A stretch of 64,000 bases of DNA from Erysipelotrichaceae bacterium (GCA_012513225.1 JAAZCQ010000024.1:1-64000), one strand, 5' to 3'; shown: positions 16,920 through 27,349, counted from the stretch's first letter. A program made the numbers and translations. Notes: generated by a model not told the origin, from the sequence alone.

Positions 16920-17561
16920 ATGAAAATTAAAAAACTATTTTTTATTACCCTACTCATCTTTATATCTCTTACTTGTTTATTTGCATGTACAAAAAAAGAT
17001 GAAAGGGAGTTAGATGAAAAACCTGTAATATATTTATATCCTCAAGAAAAAACAAATGTTTCAATAAAAATAAAATATGAAGGAGAAATTTTTGTTAGTT
17101 ATCCAAAGTATAATGATGGATGGGAAGTAACAGCATATCCAGATGGTACAATTATTAATAGTACTGATAACGAAGAATATTCATATTTATTTTGGGAAGG
17201 AAAATCAAATACAAATTATGATACATCTTTTGGATTTGTTATAAAGGGAGAAGATACTGAACAATTTTTAAAAGAAAAGTTAAAATTTATCGGTCTAAAC
17301 TCTAAAGAATATAATGAGTTCATAGTATATTGGTTACCAAAAATGATTAATAATCCTTATAATTTGATAACATTCCAGCAAGATGCTTACACTGATTCAA
17401 CAATTTTACATATTAACCCTAAACCTGATAGTATTTTAAGAGTTTTTATGACTTTTAAACCATTAACTCACAAAATTGAAATTATTCCTCAAAATCTAGA
17501 ACCCTTTACAAGAGAAGGATTTACTGTGGTTGAATGGGGAGGCAGTGAAATATTGAAATAA
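16920..17561 (+). CDS. Conserved hypothetical lipoprotein
   Basis: A 213-residue protein with a lipoprotein signal peptide (basic start, hydrophobic core, lipobox LFAC with Cys at 23). The mature part begins with a KPVIYLYP motif and contains YPKYNDGWEVTAYPDG and YLFWEGK. I associate this pattern with a conserved surface family without known function. No catalytic motif is evident. AAAGGAG precedes the ATG, and the gene is transcribed alone. Confidence 0.75.
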   Translation: MKIKKLFFITLLIFISLTCLFACTKKDERELDEKPVIYLYPQEKTNVSIKIKYEGEIFVSYPKYNDGWEVTAYPDGTIINSTDNEEYSYLFWEGKSNTNYDTSFGFVIKGEDTEQFLKEKLKFIGLNSKEYNEFIVYWLPKMINNPYNLITFQQDAYTDSTILHINPKPDSILRVFMTFKPLTHKIEIIPQNLEPFTREGFTVVEWGGSEILK

Positions 17562-17590
17562 TATTCACAAATTTTGAAATCTAAATATAT

Positions 17591-17623
17591 AAAAAAAGCT
17601 TTTGATAAACAATAGCTTTTTTT
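17591..17623. terminator. Bidirectional terminator between converging genes
   Basis: AAAAAAAGCT (17591-17600) pairs with AGCTTTTTTT (17614-17623), with further inner pairing of TTG and CAA. It serves the lipoprotein gene on the plus strand and the dioxygenase-like gene on the minus strand, whose stop codon lies in the right arm. Confidence 0.82.
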
Positions 17624-18392
17624 ACTCCCATAGATATGAAGTCATTGATAAAGAACCTAATTCACATGACTTATTATAAACACTTACTTTATCATCGTCA
17701 TCTACTGCACCAAGTGAATATAAAAGTGGATAAAAATGATCTGGAGTAGGTATTGCTAATCTAGCAATATCTTTTTGATTCTTATAGTTAACTATATCTT
17801 CATAATTTTTATTCATTATATTATCAAAAACAAAATCATCAAATTTATAAGCCCAATCATAACCTTTGTCTGACATATTCCAATCCACAAGTCTTAAATT
17901 ATGTACAATATTTCCAGTAGAAAATAAAAGCACTCCTTGATTTCTTAAACTTTTTAATTGCTTGCCAATTTTATAATGCTCTATAGCAGGTGCATCAGCA
18001 TCAATACTTATTTGAAATACTGGAATATCCACATTTGGATACATATGAATTAGTACAGACCATGTTCCATGATCTATTCCCCAACTGTTATCAAATTTTG
18101 ATTTTTTTAAAATAAGTTCTTTTGATAATTCTGCTATTTTAGGTGATCCAATTGTATCATATTTTACTTCGTATAATTCTTGTGGAAATCCATACATATC
18201 ATATATTGTCTTTAATTTTTCATCATTATTTATTCTTGTATTATGAGTATACCAGTGTGCTGAAATAGATAATATTACTTTTGGTTTTAAAATTTTATTA
18301 GCAATATTCTTCCATTGTTTTGTATATTTATTATCTTCAATTGCATTCATTGGTGAGCCATGTCCAATAAATAAAACAGGCATTTTTTCCAT
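17622..18392 (-). CDS. LigB-family extradiol dioxygenase-like protein (YgiD/DODA type)
   Basis: A 256-residue protein of the class III extradiol ring-cleavage fold. The metal-binding signatures are GHGSPMN near residue 11, SAHWYT near 45, DHGTWSVL near 109 and TPDHFYPLLY near 215. Bacterial relatives such as YgiD cleave 4,5-DOPA in vitro, but the natural substrate is unknown; in an anaerobe an oxygen-dependent reaction is doubtful. The ribosome site is weak for either ATG 18392 or ATG 18383. Confidence 0.83.
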   Translation of the reverse strand: MEKMPVLFIGHGSPMNAIEDNKYTKQWKNIANKILKPKVILSISAHWYTHNTRINNDEKLKTIYDMYGFPQELYEVKYDTIGSPKIAELSKELILKKSKFDNSWGIDHGTWSVLIHMYPNVDIPVFQISIDADAPAIEHYKIGKQLKSLRNQGVLLFSTGNIVHNLRLVDWNMSDKGYDWAYKFDDFVFDNIMNKNYEDIVNYKNQKDIARLAIPTPDHFYPLLYSLGAVDDDDKVSVYNKSCELGSLSMTSYLWE

Positions 18393-18508
18393 ATAATTTA
18401 ATTTACTCCTTTATATTTTTTCTAAATTATAAATTTTATTTAAACTTACTATATTATAAATTAAATATTTATTTATGTGTCATTATATACTTTAATAAAA
18501 TAACTAAA

Positions 18509-18532
18509 AAAAGATGAAATATTTCATCTTTT
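18509..18532. terminator. Palindromic terminator downstream of the large lipoprotein gene
   Basis: AAAAGATGAAAT followed directly by its exact complement forms a 24-base perfect palindrome that folds with a small AT loop and ends in T runs on both strands. Confidence 0.75.
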
Positions 18533-18562
18533 AAATTATAAAGTTTTTTAATCAAGTTAAAA

Positions 18563-20701
18563 TTATTGTGAATTTACTTCTGATTGTTTATCTAAAGTTA
18601 AACTAAATGATGCATTGAAAGAGTCATTAAATCCTCCTACATTACTTAAAGGAATATCTATATTTGTCCTTCCAACAATTGTTAAAGATTCTCCGCTAAC
18701 TTTTACAATGACGCTTTCTAATCTACTATTTAAATATGTTGGAGAAATATCCCAACTACGATTTTTTGACATATCCTCATGCCCATAATATGTATAATCT
18801 CCAAGTACGCTCTTAAACTCACTAACAGCACCTGGATTCATATTTATTTGCATTCCAGAATAACTTTCAGTTATCGTGTATGTTCCATAATCATACTCCA
18901 CTATCGGTACCTCATAAGCAACTGTATTCATTTGAGATGAATTTACATTCACTGAATAATAGATAGACATTATTCCACTTGGTGTTATAGATATTGTAGC
19001 TTCTGATTCACCTATTGTTGCATTTCCTACAACTGTAACCATACCTCCTCCTGCAATCCATGAATTACTTAGGGCTGTATTATCAAAATATAACGGAGTT
19101 GTATATGTCCCTGATATAGAATTCATATCTAATTCTTTTACTAGCTTTAATTCAACTAACATTTCATTGTATTTCTCTTCACCTTGTCCAAGATATTCAG
19201 ATAATAGTTTCCAAACAGTATATACATTTATTTCTGTTTCAGTATCATCTCCATTAATATTCATTTTTCTATTAGTATCTTTAAGGACCTTTTCTTGTAA
19301 ATTAAGTATCATTTTTACACGATCTTTATAACTCATTAAATCTGTATCATAACCATACCTGTGTGCTGTTAAAAGATTTCCTTCTTCCATATATTTTAAA
19401 AACTCAAGAGTTTTCTTTTCTGCATCTGCAATTGCAGCTTCTTTTTCTTTTCTATTTTTAAACTCATTTTCTAATGTTTCCTTAGCATCTAATTCAATCT
19501 GAGCTCTTTCTTCATCAGTAGGATTTCTTTTTTCTACTTTTTTAAAATCAGCTACGGCGTCAATTATTATTTGTCTACCTACACCTCGCATTTGATTCCA
19601 TATTTCATCAAAGTCTCCAGGTTCTATGCTTCCATATCCCCAAAAAGGTATTTTTGGTTCTTTTCCATTAATATATATCTTATATGCAGCTTCTATCTCT
19701 TCATTTTTCCATCTTGAGATTTGTCTTTCAGTAACTTTAACTGCAGAAGTTAATAGCTTTCCAACAGGATGAGTTGATATCACACCTCTAGCAAGTTCTT
19801 TTGCAACCTCGTCATAATTACTATTCAAAAAATGAGAAGAACTTTTACCAAAGGATCCTACTAACCCAAGATTTGCTCCTAAATCTCCTAAATTATTTGC
19901 GTTTTTTGCATAGGCAGATAAATTACTTGCAACTACCTGTGTATAACTCGCTATAAATTTTTCTTCAATTTCTTCAGAATCATAATTTACCGCTGCTTTA
20001 GCAAGTTGAGTGAAATCATTTTGATCCATTATCCCTTCAACAATATCTTGTAATAATGATTTATCTATTTCAGGGCCCATTACACTTTTAACAAGAGATT
20101 CTGTAGTTTTTTTAAGCTCTGCATCTTTATCAATAGTGACACTTTCAATTGCTAGACTTTTTGCAACAGCCCTTTTCATTTCTTCCTTTTCTACACTTGA
20201 AGGAAAAAATTCACTACAATGGTATGTTAGAAACATAACTGTTTTTGCTTGTTCATCTATTGAGGTTGGCGAAAGATATACCCAATTATACCCATCAAAA
20301 TATCCTATGTGTATATCATTAGGATTCTCAAATAAATTCCATTGTTTTTCAGTGAGCTTAAAACTAATTGTAATTGGCTCATCAAATCTTTTGATATCTC
20401 CTTCTATGTCTATTTCTATTGGAGCCCCAATTGGATTTCCTACAGTTTTATCAATTGTAGGACTATTTTCCGCTAATTTTAGTGTGAATATACTGTCTGT
20501 TTCTAAAGCATTTGCAGGGATTATAATTTCAACCCCGTTTTTTTCAATGTCACCTAGCTTTACCTCTTCACCCTTAACAGTAGCTGTTATAGGCTCATCA
20601 AGTGTTATTCCTGATATATCTTTTGTTTTATTACAGGAAGATAAGAAAATGAAAATAACTAGTAGAAAGATAATTGTAATATTCTTTATTACCGTATTCA
20701 T
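18563..20701 (-). CDS. Large uncharacterised lipoprotein with ZU5-like N-terminal region
   Basis: A 712-residue lipoprotein (lipobox FLSSC, Cys23). Residues about 30-165 look like a beta-sandwich of the ZU5/GPS-associated type: IIIPANAL, PIGAPIEIDI and a final TYHCSEFF. A long alpha-helical, charged central region follows (about 170-480, including a Glu/Lys-rich segment near 370-430). The last 200 residues are Ser/Thr/Gly-rich and beta-type. No enzyme motif is visible. AGGAGG fits ATG 20701. It is a single-gene unit. A role in surface sensing or binding would be a guess. Confidence 0.7.
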   Translation of the reverse strand: MNTVIKNITIIFLLVIFIFLSSCNKTKDISGITLDEPITATVKGEEVKLGDIEKNGVEIIIPANALETDSIFTLKLAENSPTIDKTVGNPIGAPIEIDIEGDIKRFDEPITISFKLTEKQWNLFENPNDIHIGYFDGYNWVYLSPTSIDEQAKTVMFLTYHCSEFFPSSVEKEEMKRAVAKSLAIESVTIDKDAELKKTTESLVKSVMGPEIDKSLLQDIVEGIMDQNDFTQLAKAAVNYDSEEIEEKFIASYTQVVASNLSAYAKNANNLGDLGANLGLVGSFGKSSSHFLNSNYDEVAKELARGVISTHPVGKLLTSAVKVTERQISRWKNEEIEAAYKIYINGKEPKIPFWGYGSIEPGDFDEIWNQMRGVGRQIIIDAVADFKKVEKRNPTDEERAQIELDAKETLENEFKNRKEKEAAIADAEKKTLEFLKYMEEGNLLTAHRYGYDTDLMSYKDRVKMILNLQEKVLKDTNRKMNINGDDTETEINVYTVWKLLSEYLGQGEEKYNEMLVELKLVKELDMNSISGTYTTPLYFDNTALSNSWIAGGGMVTVVGNATIGESEATISITPSGIMSIYYSVNVNSSQMNTVAYEVPIVEYDYGTYTITESYSGMQINMNPGAVSEFKSVLGDYTYYGHEDMSKNRSWDISPTYLNSRLESVIVKVSGESLTIVGRTNIDIPLSNVGGFNDSFNASFSLTLDKQSEVNSQ

Positions 20702-20820
20702 ATAGATTCCTCCTAGAAAAATTATGTATTTATAAACCCTTCTTCAATTAAATTGTATATGCTATATTACAACCTAACAAGCTATTATTATAATTTTAAC
20801 TTTAAATAGGAAATTTCAAT

Positions 20821-21903
20821 CTATTTTAACTTATATAAGCTAGTATCATTCACAAAACCTTCTAAACTATAAACAAATAAAATATCAGTATTTTTATTTT
20901 TTAATTCATGTATATTTTGATTATAATACCTTAAATCAACCATAGTAATTGTTTCATAATTAGACATTAAATAAGGCATGAGAATATGTGCATATGAATC
21001 CTTTATCAATAATAAATGCTTACCATTATTAATATCACTCTCTATTTGCACCAAAGCATGATTTCCATCTAAATAATATGAGTATTTATCTTTAGTATCT
21101 AATCTTTCATCAAAATATATAGAGTTACTTTCTTTATCATCTATTAAAAGGCTTCTTAATCCATTATTTAATTTAATTTTGTATAAATCTTCTCCTTGTA
21201 ACCAAAATGCACCTGATTTAGAATATGTTGTTCCCTTAAAGTCATTTGAAACTAGTTCATATTGAAAATTGTCTACCTCTTCATTTAACATTTCTTTAAT
21301 AATTGTTTTATATCCAATATATGATCCTAAATGATTCCAGTGATGATCTAATTTATAATATATATTTTCTTGATTTTCCAATTTATTATATAAATTAACA
21401 TTATTTGTATTAAGTTTAGAATAAATATAATCTATAATTATTTCTTCATCAAAACTATATGCATACTTTGGCAATTTATCAACAATACCACCTGATGAAG
21501 GCACTAGTGTAAAATATACATTCTTATCTTTTACAAAATCATTAACATATTCTATGTTCTTATTTAAATATTTATTATAAGAATAATCATATTTGTTAAA
21601 CAAATATCCATCTTCTCCAAAATACACATCATTTATTTCAAAATATCCAATTCTTAGTTTAGTCCATGTATTTAAAGATACAAAACTATCCCTAAAGATA
21701 AATTGATCACTCAAGTATTTTTCAACTTTTTCATCTATTTCACCATCAAATATATCATTTATTTTTATGTCACCAAATTTTGTAAGAACTCTATTTTCAT
21801 TATCTGAAAAGCTCACTTCACTTTTTAATAAATTTAAAACACTAAGTAAAGTAAGTATTGTATAGAATATAATAACTGTTATTTTTTCTATATTTTTATT
21901 CAT
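20821..21903 (-). CDS. DHHW-family (AlgX/AlgJ-like) membrane-anchored SGNH-type protein
   Basis: A 360-residue protein with one N-terminal membrane anchor (about residues 7-25) and an extracytoplasmic domain. It contains the family hallmark KLDHHWNHLGSY near residue 185, the LVPSSGG segment near 140 and a late IKDSYAH, the Ser-bearing block expected in AlgJ/AlgX proteins. Such proteins work with MBOAT acyltransferases to O-acetylate polysaccharides. It starts one base after the stop of the MBOAT gene, which supports that pairing. The polymer target is not shown by the neighbours. Confidence 0.82.
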   Translation of the reverse strand: MNKNIEKITVIIFYTILTLLSVLNLLKSEVSFSDNENRVLTKFGDIKINDIFDGEIDEKVEKYLSDQFIFRDSFVSLNTWTKLRIGYFEINDVYFGEDGYLFNKYDYSYNKYLNKNIEYVNDFVKDKNVYFTLVPSSGGIVDKLPKYAYSFDEEIIIDYIYSKLNTNNVNLYNKLENQENIYYKLDHHWNHLGSYIGYKTIIKEMLNEEVDNFQYELVSNDFKGTTYSKSGAFWLQGEDLYKIKLNNGLRSLLIDDKESNSIYFDERLDTKDKYSYYLDGNHALVQIESDINNGKHLLLIKDSYAHILMPYLMSNYETITMVDLRYYNQNIHELKNKNTDILFVYSLEGFVNDTSLYKLK

Positions 21904-21904
21904 A

Positions 21905-23269
21905 TTAAAACCTAAAATATAAGAATGGATTATAACTAGAACTAATTATATTTGCAATACATAAAATTAAACTACCTGCAACTAAAAAAGGATAAATCCA
22001 TTCATATTTTTCTAATATTTTTGTTGTTTTTTCTTTTATAAAAGGAAAACTTCCAATTATTCCAATTAATATAATAAACCAGTAATTCATAATATTTGAA
22101 ATTGCTCTTTTATCTATTACATTATTAAAATTAAACATAGCTCTTAAATATTTAAACATCAAATCAAAATCTGTAATCGCAAATAATACCCATCCAATTA
22201 AAACAATAAATAATGTATATATATGAGAAATAATATTTTCTTTTAAATATTTTCTTAAAAAAACTTTTTCAATTATTAAAACTATTCCATAATATAGTCC
22301 CCATAATACAAAATTAAAACTAGCACCATGCCATAGTCCTGTAAGAGTCCATACTATTAATAAATTTCTAATAGTAACAAATTGTGAAATCCTACTTCCT
22401 CCTAGTGGAATGTATAAATAATCTTTAAACCAAGAACTTAGTGATATATGCCATCTTCTCCAAAACTCTGTAACAGAACTACTAATATATGGATAATTAA
22501 AATTTTCTAAAAACTCAAAACCAAACATTTTTCCTAAACCTATTGCCATATCACTATAGCCACTAAAATCAAAATATATTTGTAATGAAAAAGCGATAAT
22601 TCCTAACCATGCATTAAGCATACTAATTTCACCAATTGGAGTAACAATTATAGAATCCCAAATATATCCAATATTATTTGCTAATAAAACTTTTTTTGAT
22701 AGTCCAACCATAAATCTTTTAATTCCATCATACATTTTAGTTAAGGATTCTTCTCTATTTTCAAGTTGTAATGCTATATCTTTATATCTTACTATTGGTC
22801 CAGCAATAAGCTGAGGAAACATAGTAACATAAGCTCCAAAATTAACAATGCTCCTTTGAGTATCTGCTTCATTTCTATATACATCTATTGGATAAGACAT
22901 CATTTGAAAAGTATAAAAAGAAATACCAATAGGTAGCTGAATAGTTGATACATTTATATTAAAACCAATACTATTAATTATAGAAACAATAAAATTTGTG
23001 TACTTAAAAAAACCTAATAAACTTAAATTAAAAATAATAGAAAGTATTAAATATTTTTTTCCTTTTTCATCCTTTACTTTATACCCAAAAAAATAATTGC
23101 AAATAATGCTAAAAACCATTATTAATATATATTTTGGTTCACCCCAACCATAAAAAAATAAACTAACTATAAAAAGCCACAAATTTCTAAATTTAAAAGG
23201 TAGAATTTTGTATATTAGCATCACTATAAGAAAATATAAAAATAGAAATGTAAGACTACTAAAAACCAT
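21905..23269 (-). CDS. MBOAT O-acyltransferase (AlgI family)
   Basis: A 454-residue polytopic membrane protein with about 10-11 membrane segments. The MBOAT active-site features are EFWRRWHISLSSWFKDYLYIPLG near 270 and TGLWHGASFNFV near 310, with the essential His in the latter. AlgI-type proteins move acetyl groups across the membrane for polymer O-acetylation, usually handing them to a DHHW/AlgJ-type partner, here the next gene. A TATACT (23277-23282) lies 7 bases upstream of ATG 23269 and no ribosome site is seen. Confidence 0.9.
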   Translation of the reverse strand: MVFSSLTFLFLYFLIVMLIYKILPFKFRNLWLFIVSLFFYGWGEPKYILIMVFSIICNYFFGYKVKDEKGKKYLILSIIFNLSLLGFFKYTNFIVSIINSIGFNINVSTIQLPIGISFYTFQMMSYPIDVYRNEADTQRSIVNFGAYVTMFPQLIAGPIVRYKDIALQLENREESLTKMYDGIKRFMVGLSKKVLLANNIGYIWDSIIVTPIGEISMLNAWLGIIAFSLQIYFDFSGYSDMAIGLGKMFGFEFLENFNYPYISSSVTEFWRRWHISLSSWFKDYLYIPLGGSRISQFVTIRNLLIVWTLTGLWHGASFNFVLWGLYYGIVLIIEKVFLRKYLKENIISHIYTLFIVLIGWVLFAITDFDLMFKYLRAMFNFNNVIDKRAISNIMNYWFIILIGIIGSFPFIKEKTTKILEKYEWIYPFLVAGSLILCIANIISSSYNPFLYFRF

Positions 23270-23293
23270 AATATAAAGTATACATTACAATTC

Positions 23294-23322
23294 ATAAAAA
23301 AACAGCCACTAATATGACTGTT
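23294..23322 (-). terminator. Terminator of the pyrophosphatase-like gene
   Basis: On the minus strand AACAGTCA pairs with TGGCTGTT (one G-T pair) and is followed by seven T. It separates this gene from the MBOAT promoter. Confidence 0.78.
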
Positions 23323-23713
23323 ATTCTGTAAAGGCCCAACTAGGAAGTTCTACTCCCCTTCTTACAATAATTGTTTTTTGAAAATCGGTTTGATTTAAAA
23401 ATCTAAGAACTGCTGCTTCTTCTATTTCACTACAACCAGAAATTAATTTAGTATCCATGTCTTTCTTTAGAATATCAACTGAAACTACTACTGCATCAAT
23501 TCTATTAGTATCTATAGACCCTTTATATACACATATTAAACCTGATTCAGAATTACCACTAGTGCCCTCTAAATGACAATAATCAACAGGATATATTAAG
23601 TTATTATAAATAGGATGTCTTTCTCCCTTTTGTCTTGTTACTTTTAATTCAGTAGATAAAAATAAAGTATCCATTTTCTGCCAAAAAAATGCATTATTTT
23701 CAAATGATTTCAT
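23321..23713 (-). CDS. Small inorganic pyrophosphatase-like protein
   Basis: A 130-residue protein resembling the short family I pyrophosphatase-like proteins of Firmicutes: KGERHPIYNNLIYPVDYCHLEGT matches the core strand region, and DAVVVSVDILKKD and GCSEIEE follow. It is much shorter than true family I enzymes (about 175 residues) and lacks most of the catalytic acidic residues, so activity is doubtful. GAGGTGA precedes ATG 23713. It has its own promoter overlapped by a palindrome. Confidence 0.62.
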   Translation of the reverse strand: MKSFENNAFFWQKMDTLFLSTELKVTRQKGERHPIYNNLIYPVDYCHLEGTSGNSESGLICVYKGSIDTNRIDAVVVSVDILKKDMDTKLISGCSEIEEAAVLRFLNQTDFQKTIIVRRGVELPSWAFTE

Positions 23714-23734
23714 GTATTCACCTCATGCTATTAA

Positions 23735-23763
23735 ATTATATCAAAGTTTACTTAAATGTAAAC
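23735..23763 (-). promoter_or_regulatory. Promoter with overlapping palindromic operator upstream of the pyrophosphatase-like gene
   Basis: On the minus strand TTTACA (23762-23757) is 16 bases from TATAAT (23740-23735), which also has an extended TGA. A dyad GTTTAC-N6-GTAAAC (23746-23763) covers the -35 and part of the spacer, a repressor-like position. Confidence 0.6.
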
Positions 23764-23787
23764 ATTTCACTAATTATGAAATATTTT

Positions 23788-24810
23788 TCATTTTGTTATA
23801 GTTATACAACTTCTACTTATATCTGTTATCTTATGACAACCTGTCATTTTCATAGCTTGAATTAACTCTTTTTTATACTCACTAAGTAAATCATATAAGC
23901 CCTGTTTTCCATCACCAATAGTTGCTAAAGCACATGGTCTTCCAATTAAAACTCCATCTGCACCTAAAGCTAAACATTTAAATATATCATTACCATTTCT
24001 AATTCCACCATCAACTAGTATTGTCATCTTGCCTTTAACCACACTTGAAATATTAGATAAAACCTCAATAGGAGCAAGTGTATCATCTAGAACTCGACCT
24101 CCATGATTACTAACTACAATTGCATCAGCCTTTGCCTCAAGTGCATCTAACGCAGCAGGAACACTCATTACTCCTTTAATTATAAGTTTTTGATTAGTTT
24201 TATTTTTAACATATCTTAGACCAGCTAGATCTTTGGTTTCAACTAAAATATCATTACCAGATAATAGTGGTAAACCTGCACTATCAACATCCATTGCGAG
24301 CATTTTAAATTTTTTATCTTTTAAAAGTTTAGCCCTGGCATCTATACCTTCATTAACCCAAGGTTTCATTGTCACAATTCCATGTCCATCATTTTCATCT
24401 ATTGCTTTTAATGGACCATTAAAATGTTTCTCTATATCTATACCGTCTCCAGTAAAAGACATTACACCAAATTCTTTACAAGCTTCTATTACCATCTTAT
24501 TGTACTCATAGTCACTTAACTCACATCCGTAGTTTTGAGCTACACTTGCAATAGGAGCCACAAAAACAGGAATACTAAATTTTTCATTAAAAATATGACA
24601 CTCTGTTGAAATAGGACTACTCATTGTTAAAACATCCATGTTTAACTTAATTTTTTTAATCATAGTTCTATTTCTAATAAAACTATCTCCGCTATCTTTA
24701 CCACCTAAACCTGGAATCTCTCCACGACAAGCTACTCCATTACAATCGTTACAAATCCTACAGTTTTTGACTTTTCCTTTTGCTTTAAGAAATATTGATT
24801 GTTTATCCAT
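23788..24810 (-). CDS. FMN-dependent alpha-hydroxyacid dehydrogenase/oxidase family protein
   Basis: A 340-residue TIM-barrel flavoprotein related to lactate oxidase and LldD. The flavin/substrate motifs are VVSNHGGRVLDD near 233 (catalytic His) and VDGGIRNGNDIFKCLALGADGVLIGRP near 267. The N-terminus carries a Cys cluster (CRICNDCNGVACRG) typical of a subgroup in anaerobic Firmicutes and not of the classical enzymes; it may be a redox or metal site. It follows the exonuclease gene after 3 bases and ends the operon that starts at 26148. Confidence 0.85.
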   Translation of the reverse strand: MDKQSIFLKAKGKVKNCRICNDCNGVACRGEIPGLGGKDSGDSFIRNRTMIKKIKLNMDVLTMSSPISTECHIFNEKFSIPVFVAPIASVAQNYGCELSDYEYNKMVIEACKEFGVMSFTGDGIDIEKHFNGPLKAIDENDGHGIVTMKPWVNEGIDARAKLLKDKKFKMLAMDVDSAGLPLLSGNDILVETKDLAGLRYVKNKTNQKLIIKGVMSVPAALDALEAKADAIVVSNHGGRVLDDTLAPIEVLSNISSVVKGKMTILVDGGIRNGNDIFKCLALGADGVLIGRPCALATIGDGKQGLYDLLSEYKKELIQAMKMTGCHKITDISRSCITITK

Positions 24811-24813
24811 TTT

Positions 24814-25392
24814 TTATACCCCCAAGTATTTATACTGAATATTATAACCTTTAAGTAATTCGTTTATATTGTATTCATTATTTATATTCATAATATTTAT
24901 TACTGCATATAAGCAGGCACGAGCATCACTTAAAGCTTCATGATGATTAAGTTCTATATCAAATAAATCGCTAACACTAGAAAGATTAAATTTGTTAACA
25001 CCATTAACACTTCTTCTCAATAATAATATTGAATCAAAATAAGGATTATTAAATATAGGTAAATCATAAAATTCACACAGACTTTTAAGAACTTTCATAT
25101 CAAAGCTAGCATTATGTGCAACTAAAACTCCATCTTTAATTAAATCATATATTTCTTTGTACAACATCTCAAATGTTTTACTATAAATTACATCTTCATA
25201 AGTAATTCCATGTATTTTAACATTATAATAATTAAAATAATCATAGCCTTTACAAGGTTTAATCAAACTACTATACTCTTCTACTATTTCTCCATCTTGA
25301 TAAACACTTATTCCAATACTACAAGCACTATAATAGCTTTCATTTGCAGTTTCAAAATCAATTGAAACAAGTTTATTCCCTGATATGCTCAT
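24814..25392 (-). CDS. DnaQ-like 3'-5' exonuclease (DEDDh)
   Basis: A 192-residue exonuclease of the DNA polymerase III epsilon type. Motif Exo I is SIDFETAN near residue 11, Exo II VAHNASFDMKVL near 92, and Exo III HHEALSDARACL near 150 with the DEDDh His. It overlaps the ArsR gene by 20 bases. No polymerase or helicase domain is attached, so this is a stand-alone proofreading- or repair-type nuclease. Confidence 0.88.
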   Translation of the reverse strand: MSISGNKLVSIDFETANESYYSACSIGISVYQDGEIVEEYSSLIKPCKGYDYFNYYNVKIHGITYEDVIYSKTFEMLYKEIYDLIKDGVLVAHNASFDMKVLKSLCEFYDLPIFNNPYFDSILLLRRSVNGVNKFNLSSVSDLFDIELNHHEALSDARACLYAVINIMNINNEYNINELLKGYNIQYKYLGV

Positions 25393-25699
25393 AAGCCATT
25401 TGAAAGATGCTTTTCACATGATCATCAGCTAAAGAATAGTAAACCATCTTACCCTTTTTCCTAGACCTCACAAGTTTAGTTTTTTTAAGTGAAGATAATT
25501 GATGAGAAATTGCAGAATGAGACATTTGAAGTATTTCTGCAATCTCACTCACATTTAATTCACTAGTAGTAAATAAAGCATTCATTATTTTTAACCTAGT
25601 ACTATCAGAAAACATAGTAAATATCATGCTCATATCGTCAAATTGCTCTTCAGTAGCCATACTATTAATTATTTTTTGATATAATTTATCTTTTTCCAT
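25373..25699 (-). CDS. ArsR/SmtB-family transcriptional regulator, predicted zinc sensor
   Basis: A 108-residue winged-helix repressor. The recognition helix region is HSAISHQLSSLKK (about 61-73). The last helix carries Asp92, His94, His105 and Glu108, the same spacing as the alpha-5 zinc site of SmtB (Asp104, His106, His117, Glu120). There is no Cys pair of the arsenic type. Zinc-dependent derepression is therefore predicted from known members. The usual metal exporter is absent next door; the genes downstream are an exonuclease and a flavin dehydrogenase. It overlaps the preceding gene by one base. Confidence 0.85.
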   Translation of the reverse strand: MEKDKLYQKIINSMATEEQFDDMSMIFTMFSDSTRLKIMNALFTTSELNVSEIAEILQMSHSAISHQLSSLKKTKLVRSRKKGKMVYYSLADDHVKSIFQMAYEHIRE

Positions 25700-26148
25700 T
25701 ATTTAATCCTTCTATTAGCTTTCTCTTTACCTGCTGCATATTTTTTAAAATAAGGAATCATAGTTGATCTTTTATAAGTTTCAATTACTTCTAAACTTAA
25801 ATCAACCATTTCAATAATCATTTCATCTTTATCTGTATGCCATTTATATTGCCAACTTAATATTTCATCCCAATAGATGAGTTTACACTCATCCCTGTCA
25901 ATACAATTATAAATGATTGCATACTCATTTGTATAATCAATTATTTTAGAATCAGGTAAAACTAACAAACTAAATGAACTAATTGAAATAATTAAGACAC
26001 CAATCATCGCAAAATCTCTATTTGAAAATAATAAAATAAAACCTATAATAATCATTAACATTAATATTCCAGTTGGTTTAACTCTAATTGATTTTATTAT
26101 ATAAGGATATGGTGGTATATTTCTTTGTTTAATTGTTTTACTTTTCAT
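25699..26148 (-). CDS. Hypothetical two-helix membrane protein
   Basis: A 149-residue protein with two close membrane segments (about 27-45 and 47-65) and a soluble C-terminal part of about 80 residues that looks like a small beta domain, followed by a basic tail. I do not recognise it. It is the first gene of the operon with the ArsR regulator. ATG 26148 lies 6 bases after an extended -10 and has no ribosome site, so it appears to be leaderless. Confidence 0.65.
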   Translation of the reverse strand: MKSKTIKQRNIPPYPYIIKSIRVKPTGILMLMIIIGFILLFSNRDFAMIGVLIISISSFSLLVLPDSKIIDYTNEYAIIYNCIDRDECKLIYWDEILSWQYKWHTDKDEMIIEMVDLSLEVIETYKRSTMIPYFKKYAAGKEKANRRIK

Positions 26149-26150
26149 AG

Positions 26151-27349
<1,199 letters not shown>

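Noticed and set aside
20136-20705. 189-residue open frame antisense to the large lipoprotein
   Set aside because: It mirrors the lipoprotein coding sequence, including its signal peptide region, and has no ribosome site. AT-rich codon use easily produces such mirror frames.
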